Assembly (NCBI GenBank): GCA_964617825.1
Contig: CAZTWL010000009.1
Span: 54,818-118,817 of the forward strand
Source of the DNA: VSJD01 sp964617825
GTDB lineage: Bacteria > Verrucomicrobiota > Kiritimatiellia > JAAZAB01
Direction: 5' to 3'
DNA length: 64,000 bases
Shown here one piece after another: positions 17,505-26,061 of this stretch. Within the stretch, counting starts at the first letter, position 1. Each line of letters begins with the position of its first letter. Below the pieces are notes generated by a model, which was not told the DNA's origin, did no database searches, and worked only from the letters and a program-made list of their open reading frames with translations. Made by a program: the position numbers and the translations under genes.

Positions 17505-19850
17505 CTATCCTATCCGGCAAGTCGCCTCAGGAAAGTTTTTGGAAACTGCCTTGAGGGTTATGCCTTCCGGCCGATTCACCTTCAGGACAAAGGAGGCGAT
17601 TCCGACTTCGAAACAACGCTCCGTATCGCCAATTATCACGGCATTTTCGCCGCAGGCGGCAAGCGCGACTTTTGTCGTGTTGTCGGTCACCGGCGTGCCG
17701 TTCCGGTCAACAAGGGCAACATCGACAAAAACAACATCGTTCCGGCAGAGCGGCACGCCTTCATCCCTGACGGTTATCGCCAGGCGGACAGGTGTTCCCG
17801 GCGTGTGGATCACATGTTCGGCAGCCTTTTTTCCGCCAATGTAACCGACAGCCTTGAGTTCGCCTTTCTCCTCCGGCAGGTTGGTAAAGGTATAGGGAGG
17901 ATGCGGCAGATATTCGCAATTGCCGCCATCGTGGGTATCGATTTTCATACCATCGAGCTCCCACGGACGCAGGACGGTCTCCCAATTCGGATTGCCGGTC
18001 GTGTGATAGGAGGTGAGCTTGCCGTTATCCGGCCCGCGGCGCTTAATGAGCCTGCCGTTCAGGAAAAGCTCGATCTCGTCGCAGTTCGAGAAGATAACGA
18101 CCTTGTTCAGGATCTCCTCGCGCCGGGAGGCGATATAAACCATCGGCTCTTTGCCGTTCTGGCTCTGGAAAAAATAATATTTATATTTTGGAACGCGGAA
18201 AAGCGATCCGTCGCCGCATTCGCATTGATTGGCGCGGAAGCCATTGTTGTAATCAAACATGCACCAGGTGCAACCGCCGATATAGCCGGGCTCGGTCGAC
18301 ATCTTGTTGAGGGACCACTGATAATTCCAAGCCTGACGGAGCAGTTCGTACTCCCCATCCCGACGCGAACGGCGCGAAGTGCTCTTGCCGCCGCCGAATG
18401 CCCAGTCGCCATATTCGCGGACGATCACCGCCTTGGTCTTGCAATCGAGCTTGGTGCGATTGAAGAGCACGTCCCAGCCCTCGTAGAGTCCATAAACGTC
18501 GCCGCAGGTAAAGCATTGGTCCCCGGGATATTCGCGGTGGGCAATCCTGTGCATTTCCTCCGGCAGCCACGCGGGCGGATAGGTCTCGTTCAGGGATACT
18601 TCCCAGAGAATGATGCTCGGGCGGTTGCGTTCGTTGCGGATGAGTTCGCGACAGTCGCGGTAGACGTTGTTGATGAAGGTGGAGTTATTGCTGAAATGCT
18701 GCCAGCCGGGCACAGGCGCCATGATGCAGAGGCCGAGTTCGTCGCAGGCATCGAGAAGAGCCGGATGCTGGGTGTAATGCGCCAGACGTATGAGGTTATA
18801 CCCGGCCCTTTTCATGATCATTGCGTCGCGCCGCTGCATCGCAGCGGGCGCCGCGTTACCAAGGTGGGGATAGTCCTGGTGATGGTTGGTGCCTTGGATA
18901 TAAAGTTTTTCGCCGTTGATTTCGATCCCGTTTTCACGGGTAATACGGACCCGACGGATGCCATAGCGGAAAGTCTGCGACTCAACCTCGTGCTCGCCGT
19001 CGAAAAGGGTCACTTTAACCCGGTACAGGCTGGGGTGATCCGGATGCCATAGCTTCGGTGCGGGTACGTTGATCTCGCAGGCATAGGTCTGGTCACAATT
19101 CGGACGGATGCTTGTTCTGTACTCAAGGGGCGTTATCGCTGCGGTCCCATCCGGGGCAAACAGTTCTATTCTGAGTTGTACCGGATAGATTTTATCGGCT
19201 TTCTGCGGCAGATTCCAGATCTCTTCACCCAGCACCTGGCGCAGGATATGCACCTGGCAGCCGAGTGTTGCGCTCTGGGCGCCGATCGCAAGCGTCCGCA
19301 TAAAGATGCCGCCCCCGGCTTCAACATTAACCTCGAGCGGATCGGTGATATGGAGCTTCTCCTTGATCGTGAGGCGCGCCGACCGGTAGATGCCGCTGTA
19401 ATAGCAAAAGTCAACGGATTCAAGCGGATTTCCCGGAGGCATGTCGTCCGTCGGCCGATTATCCAGGCGCAAGGCGATGATATTGGTCTCGCCGATCTCA
19501 AGTTTCTGGGTTAACGGAACGATAAAACGCTGGTAGCCGCCCTGGTGCGTGAAAAAATAACGGCCGTTCAGATATATTTCCGTTTTCTGCATGGCGCCAT
19601 CGAGTTCGAGCCATACGATCTTGTCGGCCCACTCTTTTTCGGCAAAAACCGGGAGGCGGTACCAGCAACAGCCCTGCCAATGGTTTTGGGCATTGCAGGT
19701 CTCGGGCTCGATATGCGCGCAATGGGGAAGGTTAATGCGTTCCCAGGAAGTGTCGTCCAATGTCGGCGACGCGGCAATTTCGGGGCGCAAGTCTTCGAAT
19801 TTGAAATGCCAGCCGGCATCAAGAGTGTCTAGATCGATCTGCTTGAACAT
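17505..19850 (-). CDS. Glycoside hydrolase family 2 protein
   Basis: A 781-residue protein with the GH2 layout: jelly-roll sugar-binding domain (about 10-170, 'YSGIYRSARLTI'), Ig-like domain (about 180-300), TIM barrel (about 305-580) and C-terminal beta domains. The barrel opens with 'INGEKLYIQGTNHHQDYP'. The likely acid/base glutamate is in 'ILWEVSLNETYPP' (near 422) and the nucleophile in 'VREYGDWAFGG' (near 478). No signal peptide, so probably cytoplasmic. GGAGA precedes the ATG. Substrate could be beta-galactoside, beta-glucuronide or beta-mannoside; motifs here do not decide it. A long frame on the opposite strand is a shadow. Confidence 0.88.
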   Translation of the reverse strand: MFKQIDLDTLDAGWHFKFEDLRPEIAASPTLDDTSWERINLPHCAHIEPETCNAQNHWQGCCWYRLPVFAEKEWADKIVWLELDGAMQKTEIYLNGRYFFTHQGGYQRFIVPLTQKLEIGETNIIALRLDNRPTDDMPPGNPLESVDFCYYSGIYRSARLTIKEKLHITDPLEVNVEAGGGIFMRTLAIGAQSATLGCQVHILRQVLGEEIWNLPQKADKIYPVQLRIELFAPDGTAAITPLEYRTSIRPNCDQTYACEINVPAPKLWHPDHPSLYRVKVTLFDGEHEVESQTFRYGIRRVRITRENGIEINGEKLYIQGTNHHQDYPHLGNAAPAAMQRRDAMIMKRAGYNLIRLAHYTQHPALLDACDELGLCIMAPVPGWQHFSNNSTFINNVYRDCRELIRNERNRPSIILWEVSLNETYPPAWLPEEMHRIAHREYPGDQCFTCGDVYGLYEGWDVLFNRTKLDCKTKAVIVREYGDWAFGGGKSTSRRSRRDGEYELLRQAWNYQWSLNKMSTEPGYIGGCTWCMFDYNNGFRANQCECGDGSLFRVPKYKYYFFQSQNGKEPMVYIASRREEILNKVVIFSNCDEIELFLNGRLIKRRGPDNGKLTSYHTTGNPNWETVLRPWELDGMKIDTHDGGNCEYLPHPPYTFTNLPEEKGELKAVGYIGGKKAAEHVIHTPGTPVRLAITVRDEGVPLCRNDVVFVDVALVDRNGTPVTDNTTKVALAACGENAVIIGDTERCFEVGIASFVLKVNRPEGITLKAVSKNFPEATCRIG

Positions 19851-19969
19851 TGGTTGTTTCTCCGATATTCCAAGTACGTTCCGCCAGGCTCATCCGTCGA
19901 TATGGCGGATGAATGTATCCGCGTTTGGCCGGAATAGCCAGTTGAAACAGGCGCGCAGGGTAAGCACAA

Positions 19970-20006
19970 GGCGTCGCCGGCTGGAATTCCGCCAGCCGGC
20001 GACGCC
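19970..20006. terminator. Strong hairpin between ceramidase-like and GH2 genes
   Basis: A perfect 15-bp GC-rich stem (19970-19984 with 19992-20006) and a 7-base loop lie downstream of the ceramidase-like stop and upstream of the GH2 start on the minus strand. There is no U-run on that strand, so it may be an attenuator, an mRNA-stabilising hairpin or a non-canonical terminator. Confidence 0.5.
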
Positions 20007-20037
20007 TGCTTTGCCGAAAACATCTCGATCGACGCGC

Positions 20038-21576
20038 TTATTTTGCGGGAAGGTCCGGGGCAATAGTTTTCAAAACCTTGACGGTTTCATCGACGAGTTC
20101 CTGGCCGCCCTGAGGCGAGACAACATTGCAATACATGCTGGCGCTGTAGCCCCTCCCCCATGCCCCGCGCTCGGTGGCCAGATAGGATCCGCCGTCAGTC
20201 CCCGGCACACCGCAAAGCTGGACGATGAAGGTCTGCTCGAACGGGCTGCGCGCCTGGATCCGGTGCTGAAAATCCATATACAGCTCGAACCGGTTGGAGG
20301 CAAAGGCAATGTCGCCGATGCGCAGAACATGCAGTTCCATCGGCAGTTTCGGTTCCGCCGTCTGCGTCTCGTATCGGACGATGATGCGGCGGTAGCGGTC
20401 GCGTCCGGCAACCAGGATGGAATTGGCATCGAGCTGTTCAACCGGGGTGCCGTCGGTCTTGAATTTCTGTTGCTCCATTTTCTTCAACTCGGCCTTCGCA
20501 TATTCGTATTCCTCCTTGAGAATCAGGCGTTTGCTGAGATTGACCGTCTCGACCACGTGTTTGATCGGCAGCGCGGTTTTGATGTCCTTCTTCGCCCAAT
20601 CCAGCACTTCGGTAAACGCGCCCGCGATGCGTTCGGCAATGTCGCGGCGCGCGTAATATTCGGCAACATTTTTCGGATTGTCGTCGCCGTATTTGAGATG
20701 GAAACGGCGCGCCTCGGCCTTTTGATAATGCAGAATGCGCGGGGAAAGATCGCCGCCGGCGGCGCATTGCGGCAGGATGAAGATCTTGCCGTATTTCGCG
20801 CGAATGGCTTCCCGGGTCTCATGCCAATAGGAGGCGGAAAGGCGGCGCTCGCCCTCCGAGTTCTGCGAGGGACACGGCACATTCACAACCGCGCCGGTAA
20901 GCTTGCCCTTTGCATCAAACGTGTAGAGCAGATTGATAAAGTGATCGGCCCCAGCCTCATAATGGCTGAACATCGGATCGTTCGTATTGCCGTACATGGC
21001 GGCATGCCCATTGACCCCGTGAGTCGAGTTGATAATCGCGCCGGGGCGCTTGGAAAGATCATCGAAATAGACCACCCGGCGGCTGTGCGCAACGACGGCA
21101 TAGCCGTAACCGTATGCGATCCCACCGCGAGCGCGCTTCGCATAGGCCTCGGCGACCGCCTCGGCGGCCTGGGCGACGAAATAATCCTGATATTCGTCAG
21201 CCGACGCGATTTTGATGCCCGAGTCCGGGATTTCGGCGGACGAAGGCTTGGTGGACCCGGTCCAGTCCGATTTTTCCCCATAGGTTGTCGGTCCCGTATG
21301 CGTATGCGTCGCGTTCATCAGGATTTTCAAGACCGGGATGTCAGGATTGATGGCGGCAACCTTGGCCCGGACTTTGTCGAGCAAGCCGGCGCGGATAACG
21401 ACAATGTCCGCGGAAAGGAAGATGACGCTGTCCGCCCCGTTGTCGATGACCAAGGCGCTGACTGTAACCGGATCGATAATCCCCTGCGAGATGCGCATGT
21501 GAAACTGTCCGGGAATGTTGACCGGTTTCGTTGTGGAAACGTCGCGGGATGCCCAACCAATTTTAAGTTCGTTCAT
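20038..21576 (-). CDS. Neutral/alkaline non-lysosomal ceramidase-like protein
   Basis: A 512-residue protein with features of the neutral ceramidase N-terminal domain family: the opening 'KIGWASRDVSTTKPVNIPGQ', 'ALVIDNGADSVIFLSADIV' and the zinc-site motif 'NATHTHTGP' (H91, H93). Later blocks include 'INLLYTFDAKGKLTGAVVNV' and 'PQCAAGGDLSPR'. In PVC genomes this fold is common in sugar loci and is seldom shown to act on ceramide, so substrate is open. No signal peptide is visible. AGGAG lies 8-9 bases before the ATG. It is the first gene of the leftward cluster; about 190 bases and a hairpin separate it from the GH2 gene. Confidence 0.8.
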   Translation of the reverse strand: MNELKIGWASRDVSTTKPVNIPGQFHMRISQGIIDPVTVSALVIDNGADSVIFLSADIVVIRAGLLDKVRAKVAAINPDIPVLKILMNATHTHTGPTTYGEKSDWTGSTKPSSAEIPDSGIKIASADEYQDYFVAQAAEAVAEAYAKRARGGIAYGYGYAVVAHSRRVVYFDDLSKRPGAIINSTHGVNGHAAMYGNTNDPMFSHYEAGADHFINLLYTFDAKGKLTGAVVNVPCPSQNSEGERRLSASYWHETREAIRAKYGKIFILPQCAAGGDLSPRILHYQKAEARRFHLKYGDDNPKNVAEYYARRDIAERIAGAFTEVLDWAKKDIKTALPIKHVVETVNLSKRLILKEEYEYAKAELKKMEQQKFKTDGTPVEQLDANSILVAGRDRYRRIIVRYETQTAEPKLPMELHVLRIGDIAFASNRFELYMDFQHRIQARSPFEQTFIVQLCGVPGTDGGSYLATERGAWGRGYSASMYCNVVSPQGGQELVDETVKVLKTIAPDLPAK

Positions 21577-22190
21577 GGTTAGCGACTCCTATGATGGATT
21601 GACGACAAGTTGACGTGACCTGTTTAGCAAACGCCGAAAAAAATCGGAATGGCAAGGATACAGCGCCTGCCGTCATTTGCAATATTCGGCAACGCCAAAC
21701 AATGACGCCATCGTAAACTTTTTTGATTATCCGAAACAGTTTTGTGCCTCTGCTCAAACAATTGCGTGGAACCGTTTTTTTTACAAGAGGAAGAATTTGC
21801 TATTTTGGGGATTATTTTGCTGCGGCCAATAACAGGCTAAAGCTATTTGTACGCCCGATAAATCAGGAGCGGGATCTTTTTGGCGCCGGAAATCGATCGC
21901 CGGTGCCCGTCAAGCGCAGCGCGTATTTTTCTTGAAAAGACGGCCGCAATTTCGATCGCAGCGCCGCCGGCGAAACGCAAGCGCAAGACCGAGAAAAGCT
22001 TATTCCGAAATCCAAAAATCGAATGCGCTGCTTATTTCTATTGACGAACTCCTCTTTAACTCCTAAGAATACCACGCCATTGCACTGAATGAGACGCGCA
22101 AAACACGGTGTCGCGATCGGTCTCCCTATAGTCGGGAGCGGCGCCCGGGATTGAAAACCGGCGGGCGTCGATCTGCTATGGATTTTATCA
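21577..22190. other. Intergenic region between carbohydrate cluster and tRNA-Pro
   Basis: About 610 bases. It must contain the leftward promoter of the ceramidase-like gene and the rightward promoter of the tRNA. The only frames are short and show no family resemblance, so I call no gene here. Confidence 0.5.
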
Positions 22191-22264
22191 CGGGGTGTAG
22201 CGCAGCCTGGTAGCGCGCCAGCCTTGGGCGCTGGAAGTCGCGGGTTCAAATCCCGCCGCCCCGA
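22191..22264 (+). tRNA. tRNA-Pro (anticodon TGG)
   Basis: A full cloverleaf: acceptor CGGGGTG pairs with CGCCCCG (one G-U), the anticodon stem CCAGC/GCTGG encloses CTTGGGC with anticodon TGG, and the T arm is GCGGG TTCAAAT CCCGC. The discriminator A at 22264 is followed by CCC, so CCA is not encoded. The tyrosine recombinase gene starts 178 bases downstream, so the 3' end of this tRNA is the likely attachment site. Confidence 0.95.
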
Positions 22265-22441
22265 CCCGATTTAACCCTTGATAAATATAGCTAATATGAT
22301 GTTTCAGGAGTTTCTATATTTTGCTTTTCAGGTCATTTAAGGTTCAATAAGGGGAAAGTTTCTCCTTGACTATCACCTCGTGTCACCCTATAAATCCTTC
22401 CATCGCCAAAGATAAGTAAACCCCTTTCGGGAGGTTAACTC

Positions 22442-24052
22442 ATGGCCTTGGAAATGAAAGAGTCATCCCGCTGGTGGTATGCGCGCTTCATGGTCAACGG
22501 CAAGTTGCGACGGGTTAACCTCGATATTGAGATTGAGGGCAAACGCCCACCAAGTCTGAAGGACGTTGCTAACTGGCAAAACACGGCCTTTCAGCGCTCC
22601 TATGGCGCGGCAAAAGACAAACATGACACCTTGCTGAAGAATGAGGTGTCGAAGAAGCATGTCGAGGAACTCTCGCAACGGATCATCGAGGCGAAGACGG
22701 GGACTCGGATTGACTTCGTCAAGGTGGCAGCGATCCCTGATGCCTGGGCCATGCTCCCGCGTAAACGATTGCCCTGCCCGCAGTACACTGAGACGGGAAA
22801 AACAAAGTTGCTCCAATTCGCTGACTTCATCCATCAGCACTATCCCGAGGCAGAAGACCTGGCCGATGTCCGGTCCGAACACGTCCGGCTCTTTCTGGAC
22901 GATGAGGCGAAACGCGGTATTTCGCCCCGAACATGGAACAGCACCTTAAGACTGCTGAAGACCGTCTTCCGGCGTCTGGAACCGACCGCGGACGCCTACC
23001 GGAACTTCCTGAAGGACGTGAGCGAGAAGGATGAAGACACGATTCACAGGGAACCGTTCAAAGATGACGAAATCGAAGCAATCCTGGCGGCGGCACGGGA
23101 TGATGAACTCATGCGCGGACCGATTGTGACCGCCCTCTGTACGGCAATGCGCCGCGGAGATTGCGCAATGTTGAAGTGGGCGAGTGTGGACTTGGATGCG
23201 GGCTTCATCGAGGTTCGTACGAGCAAGACCGGCGAGACGGCGGAAATCCCCATTCTGCCTGCTTTGCGCGAGGAGTTAAGCCGTATTCCACGCGATACGG
23301 GCGAATACGTGTTTCCAGACGCGGCAGCCATGTATGAGAAGAGACCAGATGTGCTCAACTTGCGTTTGCGCGACATTCTCACCAAGGCGGGATTTGTGGA
23401 CGCGGCGATGGCAGAACGGATTAAAGCCAGGGAGCAGGAAAAGTCAGGTCCGCAATTGCCGGAATTACCGCCGGATGAACTCCGGCGCCGTGGCCTGGAA
23501 GTGATTGCCGCCGGCCAAATGATCGAGGCAAAACGCGAGAGAATGAAAGCGATCTTCACGGCATACATGGACGGAAAGAGTCTGCCCACAATCTCCCGTG
23601 AGCTTAAAGTGAGCAAGGGTACGGTGTCTCTACATCTGCACGAGCTTGAAGGCATGATAGGCGCGGCGGTCCTGCGTCAACCGATCCTACAGCCTATTCC
23701 GTCCGTGATTAGGGGAACCATTTATGCGAAGAATGGCAGGGGGCAGCGGTTGAATCTTGGCAGTATCCGCGGATGGCATTCTTTCCGTACGAGCTTTGTC
23801 ACGCGCGCACTGTCCGGCGGGATGCCGGAAGAATTGGTCAGGCGCGTAACCGGCCACACGGCAGTTGACTTGGTGCGCAAGCACTACTTTAAGCCTGGCC
23901 GCGAAGAATTTCGCCGGGAGTTTGAGAAGGCCATGCCCAGGATGCTGATGAACGGGGCGAAAAGCCGGGATGAGCAATTGCGGGAGATCATTGAGAGCAT
24001 GGGGCCTAAAAAACTCCAAATGCGGGCACTTGCAATCCTGGACGGAAAATAA
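22442..24052 (+). CDS. int: Tyrosine recombinase/integrase with inserted HTH domain
   Basis: A 536-residue integrase expected to recombine at the adjacent tRNA-Pro. It has an N-terminal arm domain, a core-binding domain (about 100-195) and a catalytic domain. All catalytic residues are present: R237 in 'TAMRRGD', K262 in 'SKTGE', H446 and R449 in 'WHSFR', H472 in 'GHT' and Y482. Between K262 and H446 about 120 extra residues are inserted. They contain a helix-turn-helix-like segment (about 366-402, 'YMDGKSLPTISRELKVSKGT') and a charged linker. GGGAGG precedes the ATG. The stop is 30 bases from the convergent excisionase-like gene. Confidence 0.93.
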   Translation: MALEMKESSRWWYARFMVNGKLRRVNLDIEIEGKRPPSLKDVANWQNTAFQRSYGAAKDKHDTLLKNEVSKKHVEELSQRIIEAKTGTRIDFVKVAAIPDAWAMLPRKRLPCPQYTETGKTKLLQFADFIHQHYPEAEDLADVRSEHVRLFLDDEAKRGISPRTWNSTLRLLKTVFRRLEPTADAYRNFLKDVSEKDEDTIHREPFKDDEIEAILAAARDDELMRGPIVTALCTAMRRGDCAMLKWASVDLDAGFIEVRTSKTGETAEIPILPALREELSRIPRDTGEYVFPDAAAMYEKRPDVLNLRLRDILTKAGFVDAAMAERIKAREQEKSGPQLPELPPDELRRRGLEVIAAGQMIEAKRERMKAIFTAYMDGKSLPTISRELKVSKGTVSLHLHELEGMIGAAVLRQPILQPIPSVIRGTIYAKNGRGQRLNLGSIRGWHSFRTSFVTRALSGGMPEELVRRVTGHTAVDLVRKHYFKPGREEFRREFEKAMPRMLMNGAKSRDEQLREIIESMGPKKLQMRALAILDGK

Positions 24053-24081
24053 TGGGTGGGCTTTTACACGTTGTTGACTAA

Positions 24082-24366
24082 TCATCCACCTGCCGCTAGC
24101 TGCTCAATATCAACGCGCCGGTATCTTGTTAGTCCACGTAATTTAACAGGCTTAAGAAGACCGTCCTGAACAAGGCGCTTCACACTCCACCGGGAACAGT
24201 TTAAAAGTCGAGCGACCTGAGCCTGAGTAAGAAGAAGCGACAGCGACTCGCCTCCTAATTTGGATTTACCTGCCAATATTGCCATAGCTTCTGCAATTTG
24301 GCTCGGTGTAAAACTCCCGTCCTGTTTTAATGCTGCCAGTAAAATTGATCGCGTCGTCTGTTGCAT
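24082..24366 (-). CDS. Excisionase-like HTH protein
   Basis: A 94-residue basic protein with a C-terminal HTH_17/MerR-like fold: 'LTQAQVARLLNCSRWSVKR' followed by 'VQDGLLKPVKLRGLTRYR', the helix-turn-helix plus wing of excisionases. GGGGAG lies just upstream of the ATG at 24366, whereas the frame further upstream (to 24786) has no such support. It is convergent with the integrase and probably controls direction of recombination or its own promoter. Confidence 0.8.
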   Translation of the reverse strand: MQQTTRSILLAALKQDGSFTPSQIAEAMAILAGKSKLGGESLSLLLTQAQVARLLNCSRWSVKRLVQDGLLKPVKLRGLTRYRRVDIEQLAAGG

Positions 24367-24727
24367 TATATCTCCCCTAATTTTGCCTTCGGTGCTCTGA
24401 GTAGTGCTTGATCCTGATCCATGACTTTTTACTCTGCTGCGGCATATTGTGCATCCTTTTGGCTTTTGGAGTCGCCCCACGGGCATCGTTCCCGAATAAC
24501 TATTGGACATCCTCCACTGGCCTAAGTATATTAATACAATTAGATAATCGTATAGCCTATTGCTGATCAAAAGGAATGCGCATATGTTTTGGCAATGGAG
24601 GAAAACAACTCGCAAGTAGCATTTAAACCCGTAATATAAACGGGGTGTAATTTTAGGGTAATCTGATAATTCTATATAAGCAGACAGCTGCGTTATATCA
24701 TGAAGTTGGATGAAGGAAGGAGAAGTA
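24367..24727. other. Divergent regulatory region
   Basis: About 360 AT-rich bases lie between the excisionase-like gene (leftward) and the first cargo gene (rightward). It should hold both promoters. No clear operator repeat or RNA gene was found. Confidence 0.45.
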
Positions 24728-25393
24728 ATGATCAAATTGGCTGAAGCACATGTGTCAGGAATGCTTGCCCAACCCGAAAGCGGCATGGGCTATCAGAATG
24801 TCGAGGTCAAGTGCACCACTGGCATTCGCAAAGGTACCGTATACAATGGTGAGCTACTCCTTTGGGAGGAGGAACCAAGGACCTTCCTCGTTGAAGGCGT
24901 CTACCAACGCCTTGTGAAGACCGCCGACAGTATCGAAGGCCGAATGATTGAGTCGATCCGAGTTGTCCGGCCTACAGCACCAAGCCGACCGCCCACAGTA
25001 ACGGAGAAGTTCGCCGAACGCATGTTGGGCAAGCCGGCGTCCGAAGGTGAGCCAAAGAAGACCAAGGCAGGGGAGGTCTTCATGCGCTTTACCGCGTATA
25101 TCAAGGACCGACGTATAACTTCCGACAAAGGACTGCTACCTGGCACATACGCTACGACAGAGGCTGATTCCCGCCATGTCAAGACAGGTGCGGAGGCGGT
25201 GGAACGGTATGCGCTGCCTGACCCTAAGCCGGCAAAGTACCGTTACCGAATTGACCCTCTCAAGGACACCGTATATCGAGAAGGGATTGTGCAACCCGCA
25301 AATGAGCACAAAGGCGGGGGCGTGGAGGTCATCTTCGATAAGGGAACAGACAAACACACTGTCAGCGGACCAGACATTCTACCAGAGAAGTGA
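24728..25393 (+). CDS. Unknown protein, paralogous N-terminus to next gene
   Basis: A 221-residue soluble protein. I do not recognise the family. Residues 1-75 contain 'QPESGMGYQNVEVKC', which closely matches 'LPESGMGYQSVDVFF' in the next gene, so the two share a module. The middle is charged and linker-like ('PASEGEPKKTKAG'), and the last 60 residues are beta-prone. GGAAGGAG sits about 5 bases before the ATG at 24728. It is the first gene of a rightward run that continues into the DUF3010, kinase and SIR2 genes. No membrane segment or nuclease motif was seen. Confidence 0.7.
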   Translation: MIKLAEAHVSGMLAQPESGMGYQNVEVKCTTGIRKGTVYNGELLLWEEEPRTFLVEGVYQRLVKTADSIEGRMIESIRVVRPTAPSRPPTVTEKFAERMLGKPASEGEPKKTKAGEVFMRFTAYIKDRRITSDKGLLPGTYATTEADSRHVKTGAEAVERYALPDPKPAKYRYRIDPLKDTVYREGIVQPANEHKGGGVEVIFDKGTDKHTVSGPDILPEK

Positions 25394-25611
25394 TGAAGAT
25401 CACCCTGCCACAGAAATGGACCGAACATCTCATACACCTTCCTGAAAGCGGAATGGGATATCAGAGTGTCGATGTCTTCTTCGCTGATGGTTCCATCGAG
25501 CGGGATTGTACCGTGCTGAACGCGGAGACAATCGATTTGCCTGAATCCTGTCAAGGCATAACGATCTGCGACATCAGACTTCACAAGAAAGATCATCCAA
25601 CACCACCCTGA
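25393..25611 (+). CDS. Small unknown protein sharing the GMGYQ module
   Basis: A 72-residue protein. Its start overlaps the upstream stop (TGATG), so translation is coupled; a GTG three bases earlier is possible. It consists almost only of the module found at the N-terminus of its neighbour: 'PESGMGYQSVDVFFADGS', then a beta-rich segment ending in 'DIRLHKK'. It may be a tandem duplicate or a partner subunit. Function unknown. Confidence 0.7.
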   Translation: MKITLPQKWTEHLIHLPESGMGYQSVDVFFADGSIERDCTVLNAETIDLPESCQGITICDIRLHKKDHPTPP

Positions 25612-25648
25612 ACCGTTCGGTTAGGCTGGGCATCAGCGAGGAGGCACA

Positions 25649-26059
25649 ATGATAGTATGCGGAGTCGAGATGAAGGCGTCAGAGGCCCGCATGGCCTTAC
25701 TGAATGGAACCAAGACGAACTATGCCGTTATCAACGTAAAGCCGCGCAAGTTGGTGCTGTCGGATGACGAGAACTCAGACGAGGTTCGCGCGTTCCGCGA
25801 CGCTCTATACGCGTTCTTCCGAGAGAACGGCGTAGAACTGGTCGCTCTCAAGAAACGCGGCAAGAGCGGAGAGTACGCTGGAGGGGCCGTCGGGTTCAAA
25901 CTAGAGGGGATTGCCCAGTTATATACTGAATGCCGCATAGTTCTCTGTGCCCCGCAGACCATTGCGGCAGCATTGCGGAATCATCCGACCTCGGTGCCCG
26001 AAAGTCTGCCGAAGTATCAACACGCCGCTTTCGAGACTGCATACGCTGTTCTCCTATAA
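25649..26059 (+). CDS. DUF3010 family protein
   Basis: A 136-residue protein that matches my memory of DUF3010: 'VCGVEMKASEARMALLNG' at the N-terminus, 'RKLVLSDDENSDEVRAFRDA' in the middle, and 'KKRGKSGEYAGGAVGFKLEG' later. The first beta-hairpin resembles an RNase H-like fold, as predicted for this family; catalytic activity is not established. It starts 37 bases after the upstream gene and stops 2 bases before the kinase start, so it is cotranscribed with both. Confidence 0.78.
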   Translation: MIVCGVEMKASEARMALLNGTKTNYAVINVKPRKLVLSDDENSDEVRAFRDALYAFFRENGVELVALKKRGKSGEYAGGAVGFKLEGIAQLYTECRIVLCAPQTIAAALRNHPTSVPESLPKYQHAAFETAYAVLL

Positions 26060-26061
26060 AC

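Noticed and set aside
17412..19052. A 546-residue open frame on the plus strand
   Set aside because: It is the exact antisense of the GH2 gene, whose domains and catalytic motifs are clear; the plus-strand product has no family resemblance and arises from GC-rich codon use.
19591..21582. A 663-residue open frame on the plus strand
   Set aside because: It covers the ceramidase-like gene and part of the GH2 gene in antisense. No start signal or recognisable domain; it crosses a hairpin between the two real genes.
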